Source of the DNA: Nocardia anaemiae NBRC 100462
GTDB lineage: Bacteria; Actinomycetota; Actinomycetes; Mycobacteriales; Mycobacteriaceae
Length of the DNA stretch: 64,000 nt
Direction of reading: 5' to 3'
Assembly (NCBI RefSeq): GCF_001612725.1
Contig: NZ_BDAZ01000041.1
Span: forward strand, 1-64,000
In this document: piece by piece, positions 18,228 through 26,927 of the stretch
Position numbering within the stretch: position 1 is the stretch's first letter
Layout: each line of letters begins with the position of its first letter
Program-made: the position numbers and the translations under genes
Notes under the pieces: model-generated
What the model was told of the DNA's origin: nothing
The model's database searches: none
The model's input: the letters and a program-made list of their open reading frames with translations, nothing else

Positions 18228-18254
18228 GACGGATGCCGACCGCGAAAGGTGACC
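18228..18254 (-). promoter_or_regulatory. ECF41-type promoter for the DoxX gene
   Basis: Read on the minus strand: GGTCACC (18254-18248), 16 nt, then CGTC (18231-18228). As I recall it, the published ECF41 consensus is TGTCACA-N16-CGTC. The GTCAC core, the exact spacer and the whole -10 are kept, with two mismatches at the -35 edges. The -35 lies right against the sigma gene start codon at 18256. The predicted transcript would start near 18220, leaving about a 65-nt leader. Confidence 0.7.
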
Positions 18255-18255
18255 G

Positions 18256-19140
18256 ATGCACGCACAGGAATTGTTGGCGCGACGATTCGAGACGCACCGC
18301 GATCACCTGCATGCGGTCGCCTACCGAATGCTCGGGTCGGCCACCGAAGCCGATGACGCCGTGCAGGAGGCCTGGCTGCGGCTGGACCGCTCCGACACCA
18401 GCGATGTCGAGAATCTGGCGGGGTGGCTGACCACGGTGGTCTCCCGGATCTGCCTCGATATGCTGCGCTCGCGGGTCGCGCGGCGCGAGGATCCGATCGA
18501 TCGGATCGCCGAACTCGGCGACACCGCCTACGACCGCGATCCGGAAAGCGAAGCGGTGCTGATCGATTCGGTCGGACGCGCGCTACTGGTAGTGCTGGAC
18601 AGGCTCGGTCCCGATGAGCGGGTGGCGTTCGTGCTACACGATATGTTCGCCGTGCCCTTCGATCAGATCGCGCCGATCGTCGGGCGCACGAGCGCCGCCA
18701 CCAAGAAGCTGGCCAGCCGGGCCCGAACGCGGGCGCGCGGCGATGCGACCGCGTCCACCGCCGAACTCGCGCAGCAGCGGCAGGTCGTTGATGCCTTCCT
18801 CGCCGCCGCCCGCAGCGGCGATCTCGACGCACTGCTCGCGGTCCTCGCGCCCGATGTTGTGCGTACGGCCGATCCGGCCGCGTTGCCCTCGGGTATGGCG
18901 CCAATCGCGCGGGGTGCGCGGTCGGTGGCCAGGGAGACCGTCATCCTGCGCCGCCGCTCGCAGGTCGCCGCGCTCGCGCTGGTCGACGGCGCGGTCGGCG
19001 TCATTGTCGCGCCGCGCGGCAAACTGCTCCTCGCACTTGCGGTTACGGTCCAGGGCGACCGAATCGCGGGCTACGAGGTGATCGCCGATCCGGCCCGCCT
19101 GCGGCAACTGGACATCGCCGTCCTTCCCGAATTGCCCTGA
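18256..19140 (+). CDS. ECF sigma factor, SigJ/ECF41 type with SnoaL-like C-terminal domain
   Basis: A 294-residue sigma-70 family factor. The sigma2 region (residues 5-80) has RDHLHAVAYRMLGSATEADDAVQEAWLRL. Sigma4 (about 105-165) has LDRLGPDERVAFVLHDMF and the HTH VGRTSAATKKLASRAR. About 120 residues of a SnoaL/NTF2-like domain follow, containing VDAFLAAARSGDLDALLAVLAPD. That domain replaces an anti-sigma factor in ECF41 and can both activate and restrain the sigma factor. No anti-sigma gene is adjacent, which fits. The DoxX gene facing away is the probable main target. The usual WLPEP linker motif is not evident, so assignment to the exact subgroup is less sure. Confidence 0.88.
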   Translation: MHAQELLARRFETHRDHLHAVAYRMLGSATEADDAVQEAWLRLDRSDTSDVENLAGWLTTVVSRICLDMLRSRVARREDPIDRIAELGDTAYDRDPESEAVLIDSVGRALLVVLDRLGPDERVAFVLHDMFAVPFDQIAPIVGRTSAATKKLASRARTRARGDATASTAELAQQRQVVDAFLAAARSGDLDALLAVLAPDVVRTADPAALPSGMAPIARGARSVARETVILRRRSQVAALALVDGAVGVIVAPRGKLLLALAVTVQGDRIAGYEVIADPARLRQLDIAVLPELP

Positions 19141-19215
19141 GTTCGCTGCCCATCGCCGACGCAAGTCGAATGGTCGCTTACGGAATGCCTCCGAACCACC
19201 CTATGACTCGCCTCG

Positions 19216-19245
19216 GCGGCCGATCCGGCCAACGGCATCGGCCGT
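19216..19245. terminator. Hairpin between convergent sigma-factor and ilvD genes
   Basis: GCGGCCGAT (19216-19224) and ATCGGCCGT (19237-19245) pair at 8 of 9 positions plus one G-T, with a 12-nt loop. It lies between the two stop codons and could terminate transcription from both sides. Confidence 0.55.
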
Positions 19246-19260
19246 CGACTGACTCCCACT

Positions 19261-20967
19261 TCAGTCGCAGACCGCACCGTAGGAGGCCGAGCCGACCAAC
19301 TTCGAGTATTTGGCGAGCACGCCGCGGGTGTAGCGGGGCGGCAGCGGTTTCCAGCCTTCGCGGCGGCGGTCGAGTTCTTCCGGGTCGATGAGAAGGTCGA
19401 GGGTGCCCGCGGCGACATCGAGGCGAATCTGGTCGCCGTCGTGGACGAAGGCGATCGGCCCAGCATCGACCGCCTCGGGAGCGACGTGACCGACGCAGAG
19501 ACCGGTGGTGCCGCCGGAGAAGCGTCCATCGGTGAGCAGCAGCACGTCCTTGCCGAGGCCCGCACCCTTGATGGCCGCGGTGATCGCGAGCATCTCGCGC
19601 ATACCGGGACCGCCCTTGGGCCCCTCATAGCGGATGACCACCACATCGCCTGCCGTGATCGTGCCGTCCTCGAGCGCATCCATCGCGGCTCGCTCACGGT
19701 CGAAAACCCGTGCGGTACCGGTGAATACGTCGGAATCGAAGCCTGCCGATTTGACCACCGCGCCGCCGGGCGCGAGCGATCCGGCGAGGATGGTGATGCC
19801 GCCGGTCGGGTGGATCGGAGATGCCATGGCCCGCACCACCTTTCCGTCGGGATCCGGCGGCGCGATGGTAGCGAGGTTTTCCGCGACCGTTCGGCCGGTG
19901 ACGGTCAGGCAATCCCCGTGCAGCAGTCCGGCGTCGAGCAGTGCCTTCATCATCACCGGCACGCCGCCGATCCGGTCGACATCGGTCATCACATGGCGCC
20001 CGAACGGTTTCACATCGGCGAGGTGCGGCACCCGACGCCCGACGCGCGCGAAATCCTCGAGTGACAGATCGACCTTCGCATCGTGGGCGATCGCGAGCAG
20101 ATGCAGTACGGCATTGGTGGAGCCGCCGAACGCCATGACCACCGCGATCGCGTTCTCGAAGGCCTCCTTGGTGAGAATGTCGCCCGTCGTGATTCCCCGC
20201 CGCAGCAATTCCACCACCGCCTCACCGCTGCGCCGCGCGTAACCGTCACGACGTCGATCGGTCGCGGGCGGCGCCGCACTGCCGGGCAGCGACATACCCA
20301 ATGCCTCGGCCGCGTTCGCCATGGTGTTGGCGGTGTACATGCCGCCGCAGGCGCCCTCACCCGGACAGATGGCCCGTTCGATGGCGTCCACGTCCTCGCG
20401 GCTCATCAGACCGCGCGAGCAGGCCCCGACCGCCTCGAACGCATCGATGATCGTCACTTCGCGCTCGCTGCCATCGCTGAGTTTCGCGATACCGGGCAGG
20501 ATCGAGCCCGCGTAGAGGAACACACTCGCCAAGTTCAGTCGCGCCGCCGCCATCAACATGCCGGGCAGGGATTTATCGCATCCGGCCAGCAGCACCGAAC
20601 CGTCGAGCCGCTCGGCCTGCATCACGGTTTCCACGCTGTCGGCGATCACCTCCCGCGATACCAGCGAGAAATGCATGCCCTCATGTCCCATGGAAATGCC
20701 GTCGGAGACCGAAATGGTTCCGAATTCCATCGGATACCCCCCGCCCGCGAACACCCCCTCCTTGCACGCCTTGGCGAGCCGGTCCAGCGACAGGTTGCAC
20801 GGCGTGATCTCGTTCCACGAAGAGGCCACACCGATCTGCGACTTGCCCCAGTCGCCGTCATCCATACCGACCGCCCGCAGCATGCCGCGCGCGGCCGTCT
20901 TCTCCAGACCATCGGTGACATCGCGACTACGCGGCTTGATATCGGGACCGTTCGGATCATTCACCAT
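19261..20967 (-). CDS. ilvD: Dihydroxy-acid dehydratase
   Basis: A 568-residue IlvD, the third common enzyme of valine/isoleucine/leucine synthesis, converting 2,3-dihydroxy acids to 2-keto acids with an Fe-S cluster. Visible motifs are [19 protein letters not shown] and [17 protein letters not shown] (cluster cysteines), [17 protein letters not shown] and the C-terminal [19 protein letters not shown]. The length is normal. ATG 20967 (MVNDPNG) begins the conserved region. It stands alone and not next to ilvBNC, so it may serve branched-chain synthesis or a specialised pathway; the family also contains sugar-acid dehydratases, but the close match of motifs favours IlvD. Confidence 0.93.
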   Translation of the reverse strand: MVNDPNGPDIKPRSRDVTDGLEKTAARGMLRAVGMDDGDWGKSQIGVASSWNEITPCNLSLDRLAKACKEGVFAGGGYPMEFGTISVSDGISMGHEGMHFSLVSREVIADSVETVMQAERLDGSVLLAGCDKSLPGMLMAAARLNLASVFLYAGSILPGIAKLSDGSEREVTIIDAFEAVGACSRGLMSREDVDAIERAICPGEGACGGMYTANTMANAAEALGMSLPGSAAPPATDRRRDGYARRSGEAVVELLRRGITTGDILTKEAFENAIAVVMAFGGSTNAVLHLLAIAHDAKVDLSLEDFARVGRRVPHLADVKPFGRHVMTDVDRIGGVPVMMKALLDAGLLHGDCLTVTGRTVAENLATIAPPDPDGKVVRAMASPIHPTGGITILAGSLAPGGAVVKSAGFDSDVFTGTARVFDRERAAMDALEDGTITAGDVVVIRYEGPKGGPGMREMLAITAAIKGAGLGKDVLLLTDGRFSGGTTGLCVGHVAPEAVDAGPIAFVHDGDQIRLDVAAGTLDLLIDPEELDRRREGWKPLPPRYTRGVLAKYSKLVGSASYGAVCD

Positions 20968-21044
20968 GGCCACATCATTCCCCGCCCACATCCCCACCCG
21001 CTGCCGACCACGCCGATCAGCCCGGCGATTCAACCATCGCGGGC

Positions 21045-21395
21045 TCAGCCGTGCCGATCGATCTCGGCCATATGCTCCTCCGCCCACATGCGCAGTGCCG
21101 AGAGCGGCACTTCCAGGGAGAGGCCAAGGTCGGTGAGGCGGTAGTGAACGCGGGGTGGGACTGTTGGCTCGACGCGGCGGGCGACCAGGCCGTCTACTGT
21201 GAGGCCCTGCAGGGTGACCGAGAGCATTTTTTGGGATACGCCCGGAATGCGTCGCCGAAGTTCGGCAAAACCCAGCTCGCCAGGGGACACCTCGGCAAGC
21301 GTCTTGACGATCATGGACACCCATTTGGTACCGATGCGGTCCAAGAGGCGACGCGTCGGGCAGCCGGGGTCGAACAGATCGCCGCGGGTAGTCAC
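21045..21395 (-). CDS. HxlR family transcriptional regulator
   Basis: A 116-residue winged-helix protein with the HxlR layout. It has an N-terminal cysteine context ([18 protein letters not shown]), then [33 protein letters not shown] as the HTH, and the wing [17 protein letters not shown]. The CPTRRLL.....KW opening is the family hallmark, and in some members the Cys senses aldehydes or quinones. It is divergent from an alpha/beta hydrolase gene with a near-perfect 23-nt palindrome between them, so it probably represses both itself and the hydrolase. Confidence 0.9.
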   Translation of the reverse strand: MTTRGDLFDPGCPTRRLLDRIGTKWVSMIVKTLAEVSPGELGFAELRRRIPGVSQKMLSVTLQGLTVDGLVARRVEPTVPPRVHYRLTDLGLSLEVPLSALRMWAEEHMAEIDRHG

Positions 21396-21445
21396 CTGGA
21401 CCTCACCACCTGTCGTGAAAGTGCCGTCTTGGCAGTGCTACCTAC

Positions 21446-21468
21446 GTTACCTACTGTCAGGTGGTAAC
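21446..21468. promoter_or_regulatory. Probable HxlR operator
   Basis: GTTACCTACTG-T-CAGGTGGTAAC is an 11-1-11 inverted repeat with 9 of 11 pairs, ending 2 nt before the hydrolase ATG at 21471 and about 50 nt before the HxlR start. A partial direct repeat, ACCTAC, lies at 21440-21445. GTxAC-type half-sites are usual for HxlR proteins. Binding here would block both divergent genes. Confidence 0.7.
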
Positions 21469-21470
21469 CA

Positions 21471-22418
21471 ATGGTGACTATCAAGAAGCAGGCAATGTCT
21501 TCCGATATCTCGATACGGCACATCGAAACCAATGGCATCAGCACCGAGGTCGCGATCGCCGGGAACGGCCCGGCCGTGCTATTGCTGCACGGTTTTCCGC
21601 ACACCTGGCAGCTGTGGCACGCGGTGATCGGACCGCTCGCGCAGCGGTATCGCGTCATCGCGCCGGATCTGCGCGGGCTCGGTGCTGCCACCCGCGCAAC
21701 CGATGGCTATGACGCAGATACGCTCGCCGCGGATGCCGAAGGCCTGCTCGACGCGTTGGCGGAGCCCAACGCGACGGTGATCGCGATCGATGCCGGTACA
21801 CCACCCGCATTCCTTTTGGCCATGCGGCGGCCCGAACGTGTGCGTCAGCTCGTCCTCATGGAATCACTGTTAGGCGCTCTACCCGGCGCCGAGGACTTCC
21901 TCGCGGGTGGCCCACCCTGGTGGTTCGGCTTCCACGCGGTACCCGGACTTGCCGAAACCGTGCTCGCCGGAAACGAATCCGCCTACATCGATTGGTTTCT
22001 CACTACCGGAACCCATGGGCGCGGTATACCCGGAGACATTCGGGACGCCTTCGTCACCGCCTACACCGGACGTGAGGCGCTGCGCTGCGCCTTCGCGTAC
22101 TACCGGGCGATGCCCAAAAGCGCGAGCCAGATCGAACAGGCCGTCGCAACCGGGCGGCTGACCGTGCCGACCATGGCCGTCGGCGCACATCCGGTCGGCG
22201 ACGCGTTGGCACGGCAACTACGTCCGATCACCGATGACCTTGTCGCCCACGTGGTTCCGGACTGTGGACACATCATTCCACTGGACGGCACCACTCACCT
22301 GCTCCGCCTGCTCACGGATTTTCTTGCGGCCGATGTCGATTCGATCGGCCCAACCCCACAGCAATGCATCGACCAGACGATTGATTCCCAGGGATCAGTG
22401 ACCGTAGGCGATCAGTGA
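21471..22418 (+). CDS. Alpha/beta hydrolase (epoxide-hydrolase-like)
   Basis: A 315-residue alpha/beta hydrolase. It has the oxyanion HGFPHTW, the strand VIAPDLRGLGAA, the nucleophile region VIAIDAGTPPAFLLAMRRPE and a closing PDCGHIIPLD with the catalytic His. The nucleophile is Asp in AIDAG rather than Ser in GxSxG, which places it with the epoxide hydrolase/haloalkane dehalogenase side of the fold. The epoxide-hydrolase GHDWG form is degenerate here (AIDAG). ATG 21471 touches the operator; ATG 21495 (MSSDISIRH) after AAGCAGG is a real alternative. It is divergent from HxlR, its likely repressor. Confidence 0.85.
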   Translation: MVTIKKQAMSSDISIRHIETNGISTEVAIAGNGPAVLLLHGFPHTWQLWHAVIGPLAQRYRVIAPDLRGLGAATRATDGYDADTLAADAEGLLDALAEPNATVIAIDAGTPPAFLLAMRRPERVRQLVLMESLLGALPGAEDFLAGGPPWWFGFHAVPGLAETVLAGNESAYIDWFLTTGTHGRGIPGDIRDAFVTAYTGREALRCAFAYYRAMPKSASQIEQAVATGRLTVPTMAVGAHPVGDALARQLRPITDDLVAHVVPDCGHIIPLDGTTHLLRLLTDFLAADVDSIGPTPQQCIDQTIDSQGSVTVGDQ

Positions 22419-22475
22419 TCGGCGGGTGCCGCCACAGCTTCCGCCTGATCTTGATCCCCTCGCGGGGCGGGGGCA

Positions 22476-22949
22476 TCACCCCCTGACGCTCGCGAAACCC
22501 ATGGGCGGCGTGGGTGACGGGCCCGTGCGCAGTACCGGGCGGAAGTCGGGAAGTGCGGGCAGTACATCGGCATTGCGGGCGGCGTAGCAGCGCACACGTG
22601 GGAGTGCCCGGGTGACCTCGGCTCGTTCCACCGGTTCGGCATCGATGAACCCGATGGTGTCCAGCTCCAAGCCGAGGGTGTGCGCGATCCGCAACACCGA
22701 CGCCGATTTGCGGCCCCAACCGATCTCGATGGCCGAGAACATGTCGTAGAGCCCGTACCGGTAGAGCTTTTTGAGGGTGAGGTCGCGGTCGCTGCGGCTG
22801 GCAACGGCGTGCCAGATGCCGCGGTCGCTGAGCTTCAGCAGCGTGCGCAGGGCGGCGGGGCGTGGTGCGCCGCTGGTCGCGTCGCAGACGACACCATCCC
22901 AGATGGTGTTGTCCAATTCCCAGACAAGACATCGCAGAGCCGGTGCCAT
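22476..22949 (-). CDS. Small HAD-IIIC/FkbH-like protein with altered nucleophile
   Basis: A 157-residue HAD-superfamily protein. It opens LRCLVWELDNTIWDG, where the family has DxDxT. The first, nucleophilic Asp is Glu here (WELDNT), while the second Asp is kept. AVASRSDRD is motif II, GRKSASVLRI carries the motif III Lys, and GFIDAEPVERAEV is motif IV with one acidic residue lost. These changes predict weak or no phosphatase activity. FkbH-like proteins in polyketide clusters load phosphoglycerate-derived units on ACPs. Here it is the last minus-strand gene after the 19-kb cluster, 164 nt behind the SDR, so membership in the operon is likely but not certain. Confidence 0.75.
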   Translation of the reverse strand: MAPALRCLVWELDNTIWDGVVCDATSGAPRPAALRTLLKLSDRGIWHAVASRSDRDLTLKKLYRYGLYDMFSAIEIGWGRKSASVLRIAHTLGLELDTIGFIDAEPVERAEVTRALPRVRCYAARNADVLPALPDFRPVLRTGPSPTPPMGFASVRG

Positions 22950-22958
22950 CGCCTGCTC

Positions 22959-23054
22959 CTATCGGTTGGTCATCGCTGCCTCTGCTGCCGTGTCGTCGGC
23001 GGACGGGCTACTGCAAACCATCCAGCGAACGGCACGTGCCGGACAAGCCCCCAC
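22959..23054 (-). pseudogene. Possible ferredoxin C-terminal remnant or small ORF
   Basis: In the 164-nt gap between the SDR and the small HAD gene, a GTG-started reading of 31 codons begins VGACPARAVRWMVC. CPARAV with a preceding short helix resembles the last cysteine region of the single-cluster ferredoxins that serve P450s, and a P450 is in the cluster. The N-terminal cysteines are missing and the ribosome site is weak. It may be a decayed ferredoxin gene or chance. Confidence 0.22.
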
Positions 23055-23113
23055 TTTCTCGGGAACCCATGCGGCCGAGGTGATAATACCGATATCGCCG
23101 GTGAATGCTCCTG

Positions 23114-23890
23114 TCAAAAGCCGTAATAGCGGCGGACGAGCCGTTCGTAGACCCGAGCGGGCGTGAATCGTCGGGTCCAGAACGAGAGCCGAACGTCGCT
23201 GCCGCACAGGTAGGTTTGCCGCGGTTCGGCTGCTTCCAGGATTGTCCGCACTTTTCTGGCTACCGTCTCCGCGGACTGTCCGTCCTCGAGATATCCGGTG
23301 ACGCGCGCCAGCACCGAAGTCCGATCGGCGGTGTATGCCTCGATCGGATCGGCAACGCGCGCAGCGGAATCGATGATGGGTGTCACCGTCCACCCCGGCG
23401 CGAGCACCGAGACGTGGATACCGAGACCGGCGGTCTCCATCCGCATCGCCTCGCCGAGACGTTCGATGGCGGCCTTGCTGGCCGAGTACCAGCCGCCGTA
23501 GGGTTCGGCGATCGCGCCCGCACCGGAGCTCACCAGGATCACCCGTCCGTGGCCCTGCGCACGCATGATCGGCAGCACTTCGCGCAGCACGCGGTGGGTG
23601 CCGATCACATTGGTATCGATGAGGGCGGCGGCCTCGTCCGGATCGGTCTCCTCCACCGAACCGACAATGCCGTAGGCGGCGAAGGTGACCACCGCATCGA
23701 TGCCGCCGTGCCGTGCGTGCGCGGATTTAACCCAACTCCGCACCGCCTCGCTGTCACGGACATCGACCGCACTCACACCAGCCCGCGCGACCTTGTCGCC
23801 GCCCTCGACGGTATAGCCGACGCGCGCGAGGTATTCGACGGTCGCCGCGCCCATACCATTGGCAGCGCCGGTCACCAGGACGACGGTCAC
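23114..23890 (-). CDS. SDR family oxidoreductase (cluster reductase)
   Basis: A 258-residue short-chain dehydrogenase with VVLVTGAANGMGAATVEYL (cofactor), TFAAYGIVGS in place of the NAG motif, ILVSSGAGAIAEPYGGWYSASKAAIE with catalytic Ser/Tyr/Lys, and a long substrate loop. The GTG at 23890 overlaps the TGA of the lipid-kinase gene (GTGA), showing it belongs to the operon. In this setting it could reduce the 3-ketone made by the oxoamine synthase to a 3-hydroxy-2-amine, the step done by 3-ketosphinganine reductase in sphingolipid synthesis. That role is inference from neighbours. Confidence 0.85.
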   Translation of the reverse strand: MTVVLVTGAANGMGAATVEYLARVGYTVEGGDKVARAGVSAVDVRDSEAVRSWVKSAHARHGGIDAVVTFAAYGIVGSVEETDPDEAAALIDTNVIGTHRVLREVLPIMRAQGHGRVILVSSGAGAIAEPYGGWYSASKAAIERLGEAMRMETAGLGIHVSVLAPGWTVTPIIDSAARVADPIEAYTADRTSVLARVTGYLEDGQSAETVARKVRTILEAAEPRQTYLCGSDVRLSFWTRRFTPARVYERLVRRYYGF

Positions 23891-24819
23891 AGCGCACACA
23901 CCTGCAACACGCGGGGCAGCACCTCGAGGCGCGCCGATTCCACAATCGTGATCTCGCCATCCAATTCGAGCGGCGCCGGTGCGGCGGGGCGCATTTCCAC
24001 CGCGGTGTCCCGACCGCAGGTAGCGAGTGCGGAACCCCTGAATCTACCGCGGTAAAGACCCGCGATCAGCCCCAGAATCCGTGCCCGACCGGCGGCTTCC
24101 CAGATATTCACATCGAACATGCCGTCCGTGTGGGTGACTGGTGTGTCGTAATACATGCCCCCGGCGAAGTGGATGCTCTTGAGCACACCGACATTCGTGA
24201 TCGGTGCGGTGTGTACCCAGTCGGATCCGCGCAGTTGGATGGCGAGTGGCTTGTGGGTGGCGATATTGCTCAGCGCGGTTGCGATGATGGCCGCCTCGAC
24301 ATTGCGGGATTTCAGCCAGCCGATCGGCCCGCGCGCGTTGTTGAACGAATGATTGCCTGCCGCAACGAGACCCATGCTCGCATTGAGCAGGAAGTAGCGG
24401 ACCGTACGGGTGCCGTCCGGGAGCAGCATGGTGGCCTTGCCGACGTCGACCAATTCGGGCGCACCGAGCCGGACCGGGATATCGGCGATGCGGGTTCGCC
24501 CAGGTTTGTGGAAATCGTTGGAACTGCCGAGACCGATCGCGCCGAGTGCGACCGATCCTGCCCCGTGCCGTGGTCGATCCGTCGACGGGTCCATGATCGC
24601 ATTGAGGACAAGGTTGACCATGCCGTCGCCGCCCGCCGCGACGATCACCTCGGGTGGATCCGACTCGAAACTCGCCTGGACCAGCTTCATCGCTTGTTCC
24701 GCGTCACTGGGCATTTCGACGGTCAGATCGCTATACCGCTCGCGCAGCACGCTTTCTACCGGACGCCACCGCTGCAACGCCGTCCCGGCATTGGACTGTG
24801 GATTCAGGACGACGAGCAT
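23887..24819 (-). CDS. Diacylglycerol/sphingosine-kinase-like lipid kinase
   Basis: A 310-residue DAGK catalytic-domain protein. It has MLVVLNPQSNAGTALQRW at the start, VIVAAGGDGMVNLVLNAIM with the GGDG nucleotide loop, AIGLGSSNDFHKPG (the family GTxNDF is here GSSNDF), and the C-terminal LELDGEI strand. The family, which includes YegS, DgkB and the eukaryotic sphingosine kinases, phosphorylates lipid hydroxyls. AGGAGG lies 5 nt before ATG 24819, and the gene overlaps the HAD gene by 16 nt. Within the cluster it may phosphorylate the terminal hydroxyl of the amino-alcohol lipid or attach phosphate to a lipid intermediate. Confidence 0.85.
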   Translation of the reverse strand: MLVVLNPQSNAGTALQRWRPVESVLRERYSDLTVEMPSDAEQAMKLVQASFESDPPEVIVAAGGDGMVNLVLNAIMDPSTDRPRHGAGSVALGAIGLGSSNDFHKPGRTRIADIPVRLGAPELVDVGKATMLLPDGTRTVRYFLLNASMGLVAAGNHSFNNARGPIGWLKSRNVEAAIIATALSNIATHKPLAIQLRGSDWVHTAPITNVGVLKSIHFAGGMYYDTPVTHTDGMFDVNIWEAAGRARILGLIAGLYRGRFRGSALATCGRDTAVEMRPAAPAPLELDGEITIVESARLEVLPRVLQVCAL

Positions 24820-25526
24820 GATTCCTCCTCGATTCCGAGCCACTCGCGCAGCCGAGGCCAATCCCCCGTACGTACCAGGCTCGAATATTCCTGTGGGACA
24901 GCATGTTCCGGCACATTCACCAGAAAGACGGGAACTCCGATTCGCGCTGCCGGTGCGTCGTTCGCGGCGTCGTTGCCGATCATCACGCACTCCCCCGGTT
25001 CCGCACCGAGCCGATCCAGGAGTTCTCGGTAGAACTCGATGCGTGGTTTCGAGCGGCACATATTCTCGCCGCTGGTCCGAAAGGTGAACGCGGACGGGTC
25101 GAAGCCGCCCCAGCCGAGCCGGGTGGTGACCGTGCTGTCCGGCCACAGCGGGTTGGTCGCAACGACCTGTACGGTGCCGACTTCTCGGAGCCGGGTCACC
25201 GTGTCCAATGCCGACGGCTCCGGTGGAAAACAATGGCGCAGGCGCGGAAAACCCGTCTCCGCCAGACTCTTCAGGCGAGCCGCCACCGCATCGGCTTCGA
25301 CGCCGAGCCGTTCGGCGAGCAGTCGAACCATCAGGTCGGTGTTGGTGTGCTCGGTGTCATTGGCCCGCACCTGCTTCAGCACGCCGGACAGCACACGCAG
25401 GAACCGATGCGGCGGGGTCAACTCGCGAAATGCCTGCGCGGCCGCCAGCGGCATCAGCGCCTTGAATCGGCGGCGATGCAATCGCACCAAGGTGCCGTCC
25501 AGGTCCCACAGCACTATGCGGTTCAT
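24804..25526 (-). CDS. HAD family phosphatase
   Basis: A 240-residue haloacid-dehalogenase-type hydrolase with all catalytic elements. WDLDGTLVRLH carries the DxD nucleophile pair, VVATNPLWPD is motif II, SKPRIEFYRELL supplies the motif III Lys, and MIGNDAANDAPAARIG is motif IV. The cap domain is helical (about residues 20-100). The ATG overlaps the stop of the nucleotidyltransferase gene (ATGA). It probably removes a phosphate from a pathway intermediate. Unlike the small HAD at 22476, all key residues are present. Confidence 0.85.
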   Translation of the reverse strand: MNRIVLWDLDGTLVRLHRRRFKALMPLAAAQAFRELTPPHRFLRVLSGVLKQVRANDTEHTNTDLMVRLLAERLGVEADAVAARLKSLAETGFPRLRHCFPPEPSALDTVTRLREVGTVQVVATNPLWPDSTVTTRLGWGGFDPSAFTFRTSGENMCRSKPRIEFYRELLDRLGAEPGECVMIGNDAANDAPAARIGVPVFLVNVPEHAVPQEYSSLVRTGDWPRLREWLGIEEESCSSS

Positions 25527-26926
25527 TCCTGACTGTCCAGTACCGCTTGTAGATCCGCGCGGGTCAGGCCCAACTGTGCCGCGTATTCGTCGATGCCAGG
25601 ACGTTCGGTCGCGGTCGTCCCGATTCCGGCCCGGCTCGCCAGTTCCGAACCATATGCGGCACCGAGATCGAAGACGGTCTTGGCCAAAGCCGCCGGAAAC
25701 AGCCAGCGGCCCAGGTCACGCTGGAAGACCCTGGTCAGCCGGTAGGGGGCGGAAATGCGTGCGCCGAGAGCCGATAGCGGCGACGGGTTGCGCAGCGAAC
25801 TCATCTTGCGCGCCTCAACACCGGGCACCAGCAGCAGGTCCGACCACAGGCGACCGAAGCGGTCGCGCTTCTCGTTCGCGAGGGCGGTCATATTGAATTC
25901 GGTGTAGGCCTTTTCGATGCGTGCGGTGTGGGTGGAGCGGCTGCGCAGCAGGGCATGGATATCGGCGGTCTTGCGCGCGGTGTCGTAGCGGGTGAAGCGG
26001 TTGATCCTCGGTTCGATCCAGCTGATCAATGCCGCGAACTCCGGTATCGGAACGAGCCGATCGGCCAGCGAAAGGGCGTGGTACATCAGGCTTTCGCTGC
26101 CCGCCTTGGCGATTTCACCGGCCAGCAGGTCGTAGTCGAGGTCGTCGGCGTGGCGGGCCAGGTTCCAGATGTCGGCGAGCTCGCGCACACCGGTCTTGTA
26201 GTAGGGCAGGTGGATTCCGAGGTGGTGCAGGTTGTCCGCATGCGACATGGCCCACGCGGGCACACCGTAGAAGTCGATGCGCCGCACGCGCTTCCAGATC
26301 GCGGTGTAGTCGACGGTGTACGGGGCCAGCGGGGTGATCAGGCCCCAGTGCGTTCCGACGACAAGCGCTCCGTCGCGAGAGACGAACGACGGCAGATGGT
26401 GTGAGCGTTCGGCGCGGACCTTCGGGGCCTTGCCCAGCAGTTCGGAGGTGGCGAAAAGGCCGAGCTCCCGGTAGATCTCGATGACGGTGTCGACCTGGTC
26501 GAGTTCGACGAGGATGTCCAGGTCGTTCATGCGCTTGTAGCGCGGGTCGTGGTAGATCTCCGCCGAGAACAACATGCCCTTGAGCACGACACAGCGCACG
26601 CCGCGTTCGTCGAGGCGACGCAACAGTTCCCGAGCACCGGTCAGGCGTCGATCGTTCACGGCGGCGATGTGATCGGTGACGCTGGCGAATTGCGCGCGCA
26701 CCAGTTCGGGAACGAGGTCGTAGAGCTGCTCGGATTCCAAGCGGCGTTGCACCAGCGGAACGGTCGCATTGAGCTCGGCGAGTTCGAAAACCTCGGCCCA
26801 ATCGGTGACCTCGTCGGCGAGCTTCGCCAATGCGGCCCGCTCGTCCGAGCTCGGCTCGGCCAGTGCCGCGTGCACCAGCAGCCGTTCCGAAGCCGTGCCG
26901 CCCGCGGCGATTGCGGTTCCGGTCAT
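25523..26926 (-). CDS. Nucleotidyltransferase family protein (PF14907-like)
   Basis: A 467-residue protein with an N-terminal helical region, then VVLKGMLFSAEIYHD and KRMNDLDILVELDQVD. The D-D-hydrophobic pair of the uncharacterised nucleotidyltransferase family PF14907 (NTP_transf_5) sits around residues 155-175. HHLPSF and HWGLI follow, and then helical segments to a Lys/Arg-rich C-terminus. Members occur in capsule, lasso-peptide and other specialised clusters, where a nucleotidyl or related transfer is supposed but rarely shown. It begins 1 nt after the oxoamine synthase stop. It may adenylate or otherwise activate an intermediate. Confidence 0.8.
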   Translation of the reverse strand: MTGTAIAAGGTASERLLVHAALAEPSSDERAALAKLADEVTDWAEVFELAELNATVPLVQRRLESEQLYDLVPELVRAQFASVTDHIAAVNDRRLTGARELLRRLDERGVRCVVLKGMLFSAEIYHDPRYKRMNDLDILVELDQVDTVIEIYRELGLFATSELLGKAPKVRAERSHHLPSFVSRDGALVVGTHWGLITPLAPYTVDYTAIWKRVRRIDFYGVPAWAMSHADNLHHLGIHLPYYKTGVRELADIWNLARHADDLDYDLLAGEIAKAGSESLMYHALSLADRLVPIPEFAALISWIEPRINRFTRYDTARKTADIHALLRSRSTHTARIEKAYTEFNMTALANEKRDRFGRLWSDLLLVPGVEARKMSSLRNPSPLSALGARISAPYRLTRVFQRDLGRWLFPAALAKTVFDLGAAYGSELASRAGIGTTATERPGIDEYAAQLGLTRADLQAVLDSQE

Positions 26927-26927
26927 A

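Noticed and set aside
23105-24055. Long plus-strand frame of 316 codons
   Set aside because: Fully antisense to the SDR and lipid kinase genes, which have clear motifs. The translation is Arg/His/Asp-rich without family features.
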